Assembly: GCA_947598825.1 (NCBI GenBank)
Contig: CANQFM010000023.1
Location: 1 to 43,987 of the forward strand
DNA from: an uncultured Eisenbergiella sp.
GTDB lineage: Bacteria; Bacillota; Clostridia; Lachnospirales; Lachnospiraceae
Reading direction: 5' to 3'
DNA length: 43,987 nucleotides
In this document: in pieces, positions 32,450 through 41,135 of the stretch
How the letters are laid out: the number at the start of each line of letters is the position of its first letter
Numbering within the stretch: the first letter of the stretch is position 1
The notes under the pieces: generated by a model
What the model was told of the DNA's origin: nothing
Database searches by the model: none
Seen by the model: the letters and a program-made list of their open reading frames with translations, nothing else
Made by a program: the position numbers and the translations under genes

Positions 32450-33779
32450 GGGACTCTCCTTCCTCTGCCCGGATCCGGCGCATATGGGCCCGGATCTTTT
32501 CTTCGTAGCCGTTGCCGGAGGGGCTGTAAAATTCCCGTCCGGTCAGTTCATAGGGCAGATATTGCTGTTTCACATAGTGATTGGGATAGTCGTGGGCGTA
32601 CTTGTAGTCCAGCCCGTGGCCCAGTTTGGCCGCCCCTTTGTAGTGGGCGTCCTGTAAATGGGGCGGAACCGGCAGACTGCCGGTGGCCTCCACCTCCTGC
32701 ATGGCCCGTCCGATGGCCGTGACCGCCGCGTTGCTCTTGGGCGCGCAGGCCACATAGGAAGCGGCATGGGCCAGAATGATCTGGGCCTCCGGCATACCGA
32801 TGCGCTCCACCGCCAGCGAAGCGGCTACCGCCACCTGCAGCGCCTGGGGGTCGGCATTGCCCACATCCTCCGAAGCGCAGATCATGATCCTGCGGGCAAT
32901 AAACTTGATATCCTCTCCCGCGTACAGCATCCGGGCCAGATAATAGACCGCCGCGTCCGGATCCGATCCTCTCATGCTCTTGATAAAAGCGGAAATCGTA
33001 TCGTAATGCTGGTCGCCGGTCTTATCGTATCGGACGGCCCGCTTCTGAATACACTCCTGGGCCGTCTCCAGCGTAATATGGATCTTCCCGTCAGCGCTAC
33101 GCTGCGTAGTCAGAACCCCCAGTTCCACCGCGTTGAGGGCATGCCGTGCGTCGCCGTCCGCGATATCGGCCAGAAAATCCGCCGCATCCTCGTCGATCAC
33201 AGCCTGATAGGCGCCCATCCCCCGTTCGCTGTCATAAACCGCACGGTGGATCAGTTCTTTGACGTCCTCCTTGGACAGCGGCTTTAACTCAAAAATAACG
33301 GAACGGGACAGCAGCGCCCCGTTAACCTCAAAATAGGGATTCTCCGTAGTGGCGCCGATCAGTACGACGGTCCCATCCTCCACAAAAGGGAGCAGATAGT
33401 CCTGCTGCCCCTTGTTAAAACGATGGATCTCATCGATAAACAGGATCGTCTTTTTCCCGTACATCCCCCGCAGCTTCCGGGCGGCCTCCACCACCTCTTC
33501 CATATCCTTCTTACCGGCCACAGTGGCGTTGATCTGCGTAAACTGCGCGCTGGTGGTATTGGCGATCACTCTGGCCAGCGTGGTCTTGCCCGTCCCAGGC
33601 GGGCCGTAAAAAATAATGGAAGAGATCTTGTCCGCCTTGATGGCGCGATACAAAAGCTTGTCCCTGCCGATAATGTGCTGCTGCCCCACCACCTCTTCCA
33701 GCGTCCTGGGCCGCAGCCGCGCCGCCAGCGGCGCTTCCTTCTCCTGACTGTTCTGTCTCATATAGTCAAACAGATCCAT
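32412..33779 (-). CDS. rarA: replication-associated recombination protein RarA (MgsA)
   Basis: 455 residues. PLAARLRPRTLEEVVGQQHI is the family opening; Walker A GPPGTGKTT, Walker B ILFIDEIHRF, sensor GATTENPYFEVN, arginine-finger region LLSRSVIFEL and the C-terminal tetramerisation part (SFIKSMRGSDPDAAVYYLARML, then VPPHLQDAHYKGA) are all present. RarA acts at stalled replication forks with SSB. The start at 33779 has GGAGGTAGAG; the frame extends to 33815 without a ribosome site. The gene probably leads the rarA-NPP-PHP run. Confidence 0.95.
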   Translation of the reverse strand: MDLFDYMRQNSQEKEAPLAARLRPRTLEEVVGQQHIIGRDKLLYRAIKADKISSIIFYGPPGTGKTTLARVIANTTSAQFTQINATVAGKKDMEEVVEAARKLRGMYGKKTILFIDEIHRFNKGQQDYLLPFVEDGTVVLIGATTENPYFEVNGALLSRSVIFELKPLSKEDVKELIHRAVYDSERGMGAYQAVIDEDAADFLADIADGDARHALNAVELGVLTTQRSADGKIHITLETAQECIQKRAVRYDKTGDQHYDTISAFIKSMRGSDPDAAVYYLARMLYAGEDIKFIARRIMICASEDVGNADPQALQVAVAASLAVERIGMPEAQIILAHAASYVACAPKSNAAVTAIGRAMQEVEATGSLPVPPHLQDAHYKGAAKLGHGLDYKYAHDYPNHYVKQQYLPYELTGREFYSPSGNGYEEKIRAHMRRIRAEEGESHAKTGAGDDHIL

Positions 33780-33893
33780 CTCTACCTCCACACCGGCATT
33801 GTAACTGATTCCCATTATATCGGGATGTAGGCAAAATGCAAGGGGGAAGAATGGAAACCGGACAAGGGGCTCCCGCGCGCAGCAACCCGCCCC

Positions 33894-34604
33894 TCAATCA
33901 AACATGATCTCTTCCACCGTCACAAACTCATAGCCCTGCTTCTGCAGTTCATCCACGATCTGCAGCGCCGCCTTTACCGTAGAAGGATATTCGTCGTGCA
34001 TCAGGATGATGGCATTTTCCCTCGCTTTGGATATCACGTCCCTTACAATGCGCGACGCGTCCCTGCGGCTCCAGTCCAGCGGATCGATATTCCACAGCAC
34101 GGGAAACATATTCAATTCCTCTTCAAAGGATTTGTCCCAGGTGCCATAAGGAGGCCGTACAAATACGACCTCCTCTCCTGTAATACCTGATATGATCTCG
34201 TTGGTCCGGATCAGTTCTTTCTTAAAACTGTCCCGATTATTCTTGGTGAGCTGTATATGGCTATAGGTATGATTCCCGATCAGATGGCCCTCATCATAAA
34301 TACGCTTTACCAGCTTTGGATAGCGTTCGGCATTTTTGCCGGTGAGAAAGAAACTGGCCTTTGCGCCCCTTTTTGCCAGACCGTCCAACAACTGCGGCGT
34401 ATAACGGGGATCCGGCCCGTCGTCAAAGGAAAGGCAGATCTTCTTATCCTCCTGACGCTGCATTACGACATGCGGGTCATCTGCGCTGATGGTCGTGTCA
34501 TTCATGTGCTGACGCATATATATCCGGCTGGCGTTTAAAACCAGCAGAGCCAGAATCAAAAGCTCCACTGCCTCCAGGAGGCTGTTTTTGTTAACCTTCG
34601 GCAT
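33894..34604 (-). CDS. membrane-anchored polysaccharide deacetylase (NodB/PdaA-like)
   Basis: 236 residues. A hydrophobic segment at 13-28 after a short basic N-terminus serves as signal anchor. The CE4 motifs follow: LSFDDGPD near 60 (Asp base and metal Asp), GNHTYSH near 110 (metal His pair), RPPYGTWD near 150, NIDPLDWS near 172 and LMHDEYP near 202 (His acid). It removes N-acetyl groups from peptidoglycan or another exported polymer at the outer membrane face. Start 34604 has only a weak AGGG above. The gap to rarA (114 bp) and to the dehydrogenase contain no other gene. Confidence 0.88.
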   Translation of the reverse strand: MPKVNKNSLLEAVELLILALLVLNASRIYMRQHMNDTTISADDPHVVMQRQEDKKICLSFDDGPDPRYTPQLLDGLAKRGAKASFFLTGKNAERYPKLVKRIYDEGHLIGNHTYSHIQLTKNNRDSFKKELIRTNEIISGITGEEVVFVRPPYGTWDKSFEEELNMFPVLWNIDPLDWSRRDASRIVRDVISKARENAIILMHDEYPSTVKAALQIVDELQKQGYEFVTVEEIMFD

Positions 34605-34679
34605 GGCGTCTGCCCTATGATCGCGTTATCTCTTTATTATATGCCAAAAGATCTGGGAAATGATCCGCCTGTTCTGCGA

Positions 34680-35624
34680 TCAGCCCACCACGTTCTGGGG
34701 ACAGCCGTCCAGATATTTTACAATATTCTCAAAAACAATGACCGCCCGCTTGTAAAGCGCCTCTTTTGTCGCAAAGGCCACATGGGGCGTCGCGATCAGG
34801 TTCGGGCAGGAAAGCAGCGGATGTTCCGCGCTGATCGGCGGCTCCGTCTCAAAGACGTCTACCGCCGCGCCGGCCAGGCGGCCTTCCTTCAACGCCCGCG
34901 CCAGGGCGGCGCTGTCCACCACAGGCCCCCGGGCCGTATTGATCAGCACCGCGTCCGGCCTCATCAAAGAGAGCTTTTCTTCATCGATCAGGCCCTTGGT
35001 CTCCTCCGTCAGCGGCACATGCAAAGACACGATATCGCATTCCCTCAGAAGGGTATCCAAGTCCGTCATCTTCACACCCTCTACGGTTTTGGGGCTCCTG
35101 TTGTACGCATATACCTGGCACCCGAAAGCTCTGGCCAGCCTGGCGGTCCTGCTGCCGATGGCGCCCAGTCCAACGATGCCGAACTTCCGCCCTTCCAGTT
35201 CCAGGCCGATCAGCCCGGTCTTGTCCTTCTCCCGCCGTACCGCCTCGTTACAGGGAATAATGTTCCGGTACAGGCTCAGCGCCAGGCCGATCACCAGTTC
35301 CGACACCGCCGTGTTGGAATACCCCGCGCAATTACATACCAGGATACCGCGCTCCCTGCAGTAATCCATCGCCACATGATCCACGCCTGTAAAGGCTACC
35401 GAGATCATTTTCAGCTTTTTGCAGCGTTCCAGTACCTCCTTTTTGAAAGGGAGATTGGAAAATGCGAGGATATCCGCGTCCTCCGCACGCATGACAAGTG
35501 TGTCGGTATCTGTTTTCCGCGTGTCATAATAGACGATCTCCACCCTGTCACACAGTTTTTCTTTTGCCAGCGCAAGAAGCCGCGTCTCCTCTACGCCCAG
35601 CGGTTCAATGATCACCAGTTTCAT
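34680..35624 (-). CDS. D-2-hydroxyacid dehydrogenase
   Basis: 314 residues. The NAD site GIVGLGAIGSRTA lies near 148-160, followed by AYNRSP. Catalytic Arg in INTARGPVVD, Glu in DVFETEPP and His in ATPHVAFAT complete the triad. It reversibly reduces 2-keto acids with NAD(P)H; phosphoglycerate, glycerate and hydroxypyruvate-type substrates cannot be separated by eye. Length is normal for the short members without an ACT domain. ATG 35624 is preceded by AAGGAGGTACGGA, one of the best ribosome sites here. Confidence 0.9.
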   Translation of the reverse strand: MKLVIIEPLGVEETRLLALAKEKLCDRVEIVYYDTRKTDTDTLVMRAEDADILAFSNLPFKKEVLERCKKLKMISVAFTGVDHVAMDYCRERGILVCNCAGYSNTAVSELVIGLALSLYRNIIPCNEAVRREKDKTGLIGLELEGRKFGIVGLGAIGSRTARLARAFGCQVYAYNRSPKTVEGVKMTDLDTLLRECDIVSLHVPLTEETKGLIDEEKLSLMRPDAVLINTARGPVVDSAALARALKEGRLAGAAVDVFETEPPISAEHPLLSCPNLIATPHVAFATKEALYKRAVIVFENIVKYLDGCPQNVVG

Positions 35625-35699
35625 TCCGTACCTCCTTTTCCCACGTTACGGCAGCTTTACAGTTTTTGCCGCGCACAAACAGCGCAAAAGCGGACGCCG

Positions 35700-36011
35700 T
35701 TACAGAAGCCGGACGGCTGTCCCATAGGCAATGCACTCCGCAGCCCCCTGCATTACCGAAGAAGAGGAATAACGAACGTTAAGCACGGCGTCCGCGCCCA
35801 TCGCCTCGGCCTCATCCACCATCCGTTTCGTGGCAATCCCTCTGGCCTCGTTGAGCATCTTGGTATAATCCACGATCTCGCCTCCCACCAGCGTTTTCAC
35901 CGCCGCCATAAAATCCTTGCCAAAGTTTTTTGAGTAAACCACGCTTCCTTTTACGATCCCCAGCGCTTCCGCGTTCTTTCCGGGAACATGATCAATATTG
36001 AGCAGCAACAT
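35700..36011 (-). CDS. YbjQ/UPF0145 family protein
   Basis: 103 residues. MLLLNIDHVPG, then VVYSKNFGKDF, the central EARGIATKRMVDEAEAMGADAVLNVRY and the C-terminal GTAVRL are the YbjQ pattern; the fold forms pentamers and has been called a heavy-metal-binding domain, with no proven biochemical role. Start at 36011 is preceded by GGAGGAGAAGAAG and overlaps the 3' end of the MerR gene by 20 bp, so it is coupled to it. Confidence 0.85.
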   Translation of the reverse strand: MLLLNIDHVPGKNAEALGIVKGSVVYSKNFGKDFMAAVKTLVGGEIVDYTKMLNEARGIATKRMVDEAEAMGADAVLNVRYSSSSVMQGAAECIAYGTAVRLL

Positions 36012-36642
36012 CTTCTTCTCCTCCTTCAATCTCTTTTAATCTCTGTACCAGCGCGATCATCGTTCCCGCGATAAATACCGCCGGGACGGCGATGAACACC
36101 GCCAGGACGAAAAATGGCGGCGCCGCTTCGGGGTCCGTCCAGACAGCCCACAAAAACAGGGCTTCCACTGCGATCATCAGAACGCTAAATACCATCGCCG
36201 CCAGCAGGGAACCGCGTTTTTTCTGCACCCGGTCCTGTCGTTTGACATCCATAAGCCGTATTCCCTCCTTTTCCATCTGATCCAGCTTTCCCAGCCATGC
36301 ATCCGCATCCATCTGCCAAAACGGCTCCTGCGCCTCCAGGATCTGCGCGCAGGCGGCCTGCACCTTTAAAAGATTGTCACTCTGCTCTTCCAGGACGATC
36401 ATATGGCGTTTCAGTACGCTTTCCATAGCCATCTCGCCGTCCAGAAGCTTTCGGATCTCCTCCAGGGGGATCGACAGCCTGCGCAGAAGGCGGATCCGCT
36501 TTAGAATCTCTACCTCCTTTTCGCTGTAATCCCGGTATCCGTTTTCCAGATTCCGCTGGGGATGCAAAAGATTTTCCTTCTCGTAAAAGCGGATGTTCTT
36601 TTTGCTGATCCCGACCAGCCGTTCCACCTCGTTGATCTTCAC
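35992..36642 (-). CDS. MerR-family regulator with C-terminal membrane segments
   Basis: 216 residues, GTG start at 36642. Residues 1-70 are a MerR winged helix: VKINEVERLVGISKKNIRFYEKENLLHP, GYRDYSEKEVEIL and LRRLSIPLEEIRKLL. A coiled dimer helix follows (residues 75-130). After QKKRGS two hydrophobic segments (about 146-165 and 177-198) predict membrane insertion, with a charged tail. Membrane-bound MerR proteins are uncommon; input may come from the envelope. ATG upstream at 36675 lacks a ribosome site and would add non-homologous residues. Coupled to the YbjQ gene. Confidence 0.85.
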   Translation of the reverse strand: MKINEVERLVGISKKNIRFYEKENLLHPQRNLENGYRDYSEKEVEILKRIRLLRRLSIPLEEIRKLLDGEMAMESVLKRHMIVLEEQSDNLLKVQAACAQILEAQEPFWQMDADAWLGKLDQMEKEGIRLMDVKRQDRVQKKRGSLLAAMVFSVLMIAVEALFLWAVWTDPEAAPPFFVLAVFIAVPAVFIAGTMIALVQRLKEIEGGEEDVAAQY

Positions 36643-36711
36643 GCTTCGTCCCTTTCCTTTAAGCTGCAAAACCAAACCGTTTCCGCATCTTTAGACGCGT
36701 CTGTAAGGAGA

Positions 36712-36738
36712 AAATACACCTTCCACAAAGGGGAAGGT
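36712..36738 (-). terminator. weak terminator after the RACo-like gene
   Basis: ACCTTCC (36738-36732 on the minus strand) pairs with GGAAGGT (36724-36718), 7 bp, loop of seven, followed by GTATTTTC. The T-run is short. A perfect 10-bp palindrome AGACGCGTCT (36693-36702) sits just beyond, in front of the MerR gene. Confidence 0.45.
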
Positions 36739-36760
36739 CAAGGAAGATTTTCAAATTTTT

Positions 36761-38311
36761 TTAAAAATTCAAATGTTCCAGATAAATAGGTTCAAAATCG
36801 GGATCCTGGGCTAGATTGACCGCTTCGCAGATCCGCCGGACTTCGCCCGCCTGCCTGCCGCCCGATCCCGCATATAAAAAGGCGCCCGCCAGGGAAGTAT
36901 TGCCCACCGCCTTCACTTTTTCTTTCAGTTCCTTCGGAAACAGCCCGATCTGCGCCGCCCGGTCGGTGTCCAGAAAATAGCCGAACCCTCCGGCCAGCCA
37001 GACCGCAGAGATCTGGTCGCAGGTGACGCCATATTCCTTCATCAGAACACAGATCCCGGCATACACGGCGGCCTTTGCCATCTGGATCGCGCGGATGTCC
37101 TCCTGGGTAACAGACACGGCGGGTTCTTTTTCCCGGGTTTCCTCTTTCCCGCTCCCGGCCTTCCAGGGATACCCATTTTCAAACCAGGGTTCCGCCAGCA
37201 GCCCCGTTTCGTCTATAACGCCGTCCTCCAACAGCCTGCCCACTACCGCGATCCGGTCCGTCCCCTGCCCAAGGGCCGCCGTTCCGCCCTCAAAGGCAGG
37301 CCCTGCCGCGGTGGCCGTACACAGCAGCCTCTCCCGGTTTCCCAGAACCAGTTCCCCGTTGGTGCCCAGATCGATGAGCAGGGTGATCTCCCTGCGCCGA
37401 TGCATCCCACAGGCCAGCACGCCCGCCAGGATATCCGCCCCCACAAAGGCAGAGATCCCCGGCAGAAGCGTCCAAGGCATCCCTCCGGCCATCCGACCGT
37501 CCGAGGGCTGGTCCGGAAAAATCCTCTGTTCCTCCAGCGTCACCGGCAAAAACGGATGGCGGCTCAGGCCCTCCACCGATAGCCCGGCCAGCAAATGCTC
37601 CATTACCGTATTGCCCGCCACATAAATCCCCGTCAGACCGGCAACGGCTGCCGAAACAGGCGGCGTACCGTCCTGCTCCCGGGAGGCCCCCGTCCATCCG
37701 GTTTTTTCCGTCAGTTCCCGGATACCTCTTTGCAATGTCTCTCGAACGAGGCGCCGCAGCGTCTCCCCCTGCCCCTCCAGGGCCGCCTGCATCCGCGATA
37801 TCACATCCGCTCCGAACCGCCGCTGGGGATTCAAAGAAGTCCATTCCGCCAGCACGTCGCCCGACGCCAGATCCCTGGCCTGCATCGCGATGGTGGTAGT
37901 GCCAAGATCGACGACGATGCACCAGCCGCCCGGGCCGGATCCCGAAGTCCCGCCTTTATGTCCGGCATCCTCCTTTGAAACGAGCCGCTGCAGATCCGGT
38001 TCGGTCAGATCCTCCGTGACGACCGAGGGGCCAGTCCCCGAAAAAAACTCTGTTTCGATCTCGCATGAACCGGATAGCCGGTGCAGGCAGGCCATACGCA
38101 CACCGCTGCGAAGCTCCTCCGGCGTCAGCATACGGCGCTCCCGCACGTCCGGCAGAGGCGCGCCGGCCAGATAGCGGACGCGGCATTTCCCACAGCGCCC
38201 TGTCCCCCTGCATCCGTCCTCCAGTATATAACCCTTTTCTTCCAGCGCGGCCAGCAGCGTCTTTCCCGATCCGGTTTCTTTTTCAGACAAACTGATTTTT
38301 CTGCGCGTCAT
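36761..38311 (-). CDS. RACo-like ferredoxin/ASKHA ATPase (DUF4445)
   Basis: 516 residues. The N-terminus is a plant-type [2Fe-2S] domain with Cys34, Cys40, Cys43 and Cys75 (DGCRGTGRCGKCRV...MACLHR). The rest is the ASKHA ATPase domain: CIVVDLGTTTIAMQ, VAGNTVMEHLL, LLPGISAFVGADI, TLLIDLGTNGELVLG and VWLAGGFGYFLD. RACo-type proteins use ATP to reactivate corrinoid methyltransferase cofactors from Co(II) to Co(I). No corrinoid protein or methyltransferase partner of that kind is in the window, so the client is elsewhere. It overlaps the DUF4250 gene by 29 bp. Only a weak GGATAGGA ribosome site precedes ATG 38311. Confidence 0.88.
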   Translation of the reverse strand: MTRRKISLSEKETGSGKTLLAALEEKGYILEDGCRGTGRCGKCRVRYLAGAPLPDVRERRMLTPEELRSGVRMACLHRLSGSCEIETEFFSGTGPSVVTEDLTEPDLQRLVSKEDAGHKGGTSGSGPGGWCIVVDLGTTTIAMQARDLASGDVLAEWTSLNPQRRFGADVISRMQAALEGQGETLRRLVRETLQRGIRELTEKTGWTGASREQDGTPPVSAAVAGLTGIYVAGNTVMEHLLAGLSVEGLSRHPFLPVTLEEQRIFPDQPSDGRMAGGMPWTLLPGISAFVGADILAGVLACGMHRRREITLLIDLGTNGELVLGNRERLLCTATAAGPAFEGGTAALGQGTDRIAVVGRLLEDGVIDETGLLAEPWFENGYPWKAGSGKEETREKEPAVSVTQEDIRAIQMAKAAVYAGICVLMKEYGVTCDQISAVWLAGGFGYFLDTDRAAQIGLFPKELKEKVKAVGNTSLAGAFLYAGSGGRQAGEVRRICEAVNLAQDPDFEPIYLEHLNF

Positions 38312-38456
38312 AGCGATATCCTATCCCCGCCAGTTTTTCCGTCAGTTCGGGTTCGCTGACGTCCAAATCCTCACAGCAGCTTGCCAGATCGGGGTAATAA
38401 TCCCGCAGTTTCAGATTGATAACGCTCAACAACATGACCGGATCCTGGGGCAGCAT
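38283..38456 (-). CDS. DUF4250 domain protein
   Basis: 57 residues: MLPQDPVMLLSVINLKLRDYY at the start and YRYDAQKNQFV at the end, the two ends of DUF4250, a small family of Clostridia and Bacteroidetes with unknown function. Start 38456 has GGAGGGAAATAGTG. An extended frame to 38510 is not supported by a ribosome site. It overlaps the RACo-like gene and lies 25 bp after the AlgJ-like gene. Confidence 0.85.
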   Translation of the reverse strand: MLPQDPVMLLSVINLKLRDYYPDLASCCEDLDVSEPELTEKLAGIGYRYDAQKNQFV

Positions 38457-38481
38457 CACTATTTCCCTCCTTTTACAGTCC

Positions 38482-39624
38482 TCACTCAATAAAATCAAGC
38501 TGCAGCACAAGCGGAACCGTATCTTTCAAAGCGGACTCTGCGCTTTCAAATACCACGATATCCGGCTGATAAACAGCAATCACCTCATCCAATATAGAAA
38601 TATTCAGCCAGTCAACGCTCAAAGTATGGGCAAAGCCTTCCGCAATATCATCCTTGATAAACTGTCGGATAAAACTGTCTCCTACCAGAAGCATCCGCAG
38701 ATCATTGCTACAAGCAGGATTTATATACTCATGCGTATGCTCCTTATATTGCAGGAAGGCCCATTTTTCCTGAGTCTTATCTGTAATTTCAGATGCCATC
38801 TGCTCCTTTATACGATATATAGGGGCATACTCTTCAAAAGGATAGGAAAACCCGTACAAATTCGTTTCCCTTTGCACCTGCTCTATTTCATAATCATTTT
38901 CTTCTAAAATATGCACCTGCGGAAAATCATTACATACCGCCTGCATCAAACACCGATATCCTTCAAATGCTCCTTTTTCATTCCAATGCGTTAAATCCGA
39001 ATAAGGAAAATAAATCTGTTCATCCGATAATTGCTTCAACCTTTCCTTAACGGAAATAATATTCACCTCTGTATCTGACCGCAGCATATCCAAAATCTGA
39101 TCCGCGCGGGAAAACGATCCTATCTGATACACACCTTGAGCATATTCATCAGGAAATATACTCTCTTTATCAAAACACTGCAAATAATAAAACGCAATCC
39201 CCCGCTCCTGCAAATATCCAGACAATTCCTGCATTTTTACCGCATATTCTTTTGCAGTTTCCTCCGGCAACAGATTCAAATGCTGATATTCCCTTATAGA
39301 ATTATCATCTTTATAAAACAACCATCCATTTTTACCCTGCAGGACATCGCTTTTTACCACTCTGCCAAATAAGTTGTACTGTAAAGTCGAAAACAACTCT
39401 ACCATGACCGCCCTGCCCCGAAGATTATCCTGAAGCCAGGTTTCAAACTCTTTCGGAAATAAAGGATTCCATTTTCCGTCGATCACCAAAGAAGGATATG
39501 GACTTAACATCCGATTTTCCATCTCTGAAACTCTTTGCTCCCCGACACGATGCGCGAATAAATATGGGAGAAAAATCATCATCATAAAAAGCATAATAAA
39601 GGCACAATTTATTCTTCGTCTCAT
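38482..39624 (-). CDS. DHHW/AlgJ-like SGNH-fold O-acetylation protein
   Basis: 380 residues. A hydrophobic N-terminal segment (about residues 6-24) anchors or exports it. The catalytic blocks are YSDLTHWNEKGAF near 213 (Asp/His) and LLVGDSF near 310 (Ser nucleophile), as in AlgJ/AlgX-type acetyl transferases; the usual DxHW is DLTHW here. It should move acetyl from the membrane partner encoded upstream to an extracellular glycan. ATG 39624 is chosen; a GTG at 39633 is the alternative and neither has a strong ribosome site. It starts 14 bp after the MBOAT stop. Confidence 0.8.
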   Translation of the reverse strand: MRRRINCAFIMLFMMMIFLPYLFAHRVGEQRVSEMENRMLSPYPSLVIDGKWNPLFPKEFETWLQDNLRGRAVMVELFSTLQYNLFGRVVKSDVLQGKNGWLFYKDDNSIREYQHLNLLPEETAKEYAVKMQELSGYLQERGIAFYYLQCFDKESIFPDEYAQGVYQIGSFSRADQILDMLRSDTEVNIISVKERLKQLSDEQIYFPYSDLTHWNEKGAFEGYRCLMQAVCNDFPQVHILEENDYEIEQVQRETNLYGFSYPFEEYAPIYRIKEQMASEITDKTQEKWAFLQYKEHTHEYINPACSNDLRMLLVGDSFIRQFIKDDIAEGFAHTLSVDWLNISILDEVIAVYQPDIVVFESAESALKDTVPLVLQLDFIE

Positions 39625-39638
39625 AATATTCACACTTT

Positions 39639-41057
39639 CTAGAATTGAAAATAAATGAAAGGATTATAAGTACCCGTCACAATATAAAGCATTGAAATCC
39701 CTATCATCCCTAACGCTATTATATCCGCAACGCAAACCACTGCAGCAGGCGGTATACGTTTCCCCAAATAATCAAATAATTGTTTCCCTAATGGAAGCAT
39801 CGCGATAAAGCAAGCAGCTAAAATAAAAATCTCATAAGGATGAAGGTAATAAAAAAACCCAAACCCCACTTCATGCAACGGAATAAACCCGAATAAGGAA
39901 CGATAAAATAACAGGCTTTCACTTAAAGTCCCTGTTCTAAAGATTACGATGCCCATCATCCAAAGGAACATCGTTATGATCCAATGAATAAATCCCGGCA
40001 GATGGATCTTCCCTTTAAACCTGGTTTTGCACAGACGTTCCAGAATAACAATTATACCGTTATAAATTCCCCATACAATATAATTCCAGGACGCTCCGTG
40101 CCAAATACCGGACAATAAAAATACCAGAAACAGGTTGCGATATACTTGTTTCGTTCGACCCCCCCCCAGAGGAAAATAAACATAATCGCTGAACCAGGAA
40201 GATAACGAGATATGCCATCTTCTCCATATTTCCGAAATAGAACGTGATATAAAAGGATAGTTAAAATTCCTCGGGAACTGAAAACCAAACATTTTCCCGA
40301 TCCCGACCGCCATATCGCTATAACCGGAAAAATCAAAATATAACTGAAACGTATAGCTAATCAATCCAAGCCATGCTGTCGATGGCGTATTCTGCCAGGT
40401 GGGAAGCGCGAAAATCCCATCTGCCATTACAGCAACAGAATTAGCGAGTACGGCTTTTTTGGCCAACCCTACCGCAAATAATCTCACTCCGGAAGCAAAT
40501 TTTTCCACCGAATGTGTTCTATAGAACAATTGTTTTTCTATATCCGTATATCTTACGATCGGCCCCGCGATCAATTGGGGAAATAATGAAATATACAGGC
40601 CAAGCTTCCATAAACTTTTCTGTGTTCCGGCTTCGCCTCTGTAAACGTCAATGATATAGCTCATTCCCTGAAATGTAAAAAAAGAAATGCCTATTGGCAG
40701 GGCTATCTCAGGTACCGCAAACTGCATACCTGTAAGTTCTTTAAGAGATCCCAGCAAAAAAGTTGCATATTTCCAGTACCCAAGCAGCAAAAGATTACAA
40801 AGGATACCGGCTATAAAAATAAGTTTCCGTATCTTATCATATCCGCCCTTTTCAAAACATCCCAGCAGCAATCCACTCACATAATTTATTATAATTGAAC
40901 AAATCATAACCGGGAAAAAAGCAGGGCCACCCCAAAAATAAAAAAACAGGCTCATAATCAAAAGCCATATATTTTTCCCCTTATCTGGTATCAGAAAATA
41001 GCCGATCAACGTAACCGGAAGGAAAAAAAAGATAAATATCGTCGAACTAAAAACCAT
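39639..41057 (-). CDS. MBOAT O-acyltransferase, AlgI/DltB-like
   Basis: 472 residues, roughly 10-12 membrane segments. Signature blocks: FFTFQGMSYIIDVYRG, FPQLIAGPIVRY, YTFQLYFDFSGYSDMAVG, WRRWHISLSSWFSDYVYFP and LSGIWHGASWNYIVWG (catalytic His in WHG). It carries an acyl group, usually acetyl, across the membrane to the AlgJ-like partner. A G9 tract encodes the PLGGGR turn at 40159-40167. An extended -10 promoter lies 36 bp upstream. A ribosome site is poor (GAGAGG 14 nt away). No other exopolysaccharide genes are in the window, so the acceptor glycan is unknown. Confidence 0.9.
   Translation of the reverse strand: MVFSSTIFIFFFLPVTLIGYFLIPDKGKNIWLLIMSLFFYFWGGPAFFPVMICSIIINYVSGLLLGCFEKGGYDKIRKLIFIAGILCNLLLLGYWKYATFLLGSLKELTGMQFAVPEIALPIGISFFTFQGMSYIIDVYRGEAGTQKSLWKLGLYISLFPQLIAGPIVRYTDIEKQLFYRTHSVEKFASGVRLFAVGLAKKAVLANSVAVMADGIFALPTWQNTPSTAWLGLISYTFQLYFDFSGYSDMAVGIGKMFGFQFPRNFNYPFISRSISEIWRRWHISLSSWFSDYVYFPLGGGRTKQVYRNLFLVFLLSGIWHGASWNYIVWGIYNGIIVILERLCKTRFKGKIHLPGFIHWIITMFLWMMGIVIFRTGTLSESLLFYRSLFGFIPLHEVGFGFFYYLHPYEIFILAACFIAMLPLGKQLFDYLGKRIPPAAVVCVADIIALGMIGISMLYIVTGTYNPFIYFQF
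40159..40167 (-). repeat. G9 homopolymer inside the MBOAT gene
   Basis: Nine consecutive C on the plus strand, read as CTG GGG GGG GGT (Leu-Gly-Gly-Gly) in the conserved PLGGGR turn. One-base slippage would shift the frame about 300 residues into the protein. Confidence 0.9.
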
Positions 41058-41092
41058 GCTTCTGTTTATTCCTCTCTGGATACTTCCCGCAA

Positions 41093-41101
41093 ATTATATC
41101 A
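41093..41101 (-). promoter_or_regulatory. extended -10 promoter of the O-acetylation genes
   Basis: TGATATAAT (41101-41093) is a TGn-TATAAT extended -10. No good -35 box at 17 bp, which the extended element tolerates. Confidence 0.6.
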
Positions 41102-41135
41102 TTTTTTCTGTAAGATTACCATATGATTTTACCCC

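Noticed and set aside
34617-35933. 438-codon plus-strand open frame opposite the dehydrogenase
   Set aside because: Shadow of the D-2-hydroxyacid dehydrogenase; no recognisable domain and no start signal.
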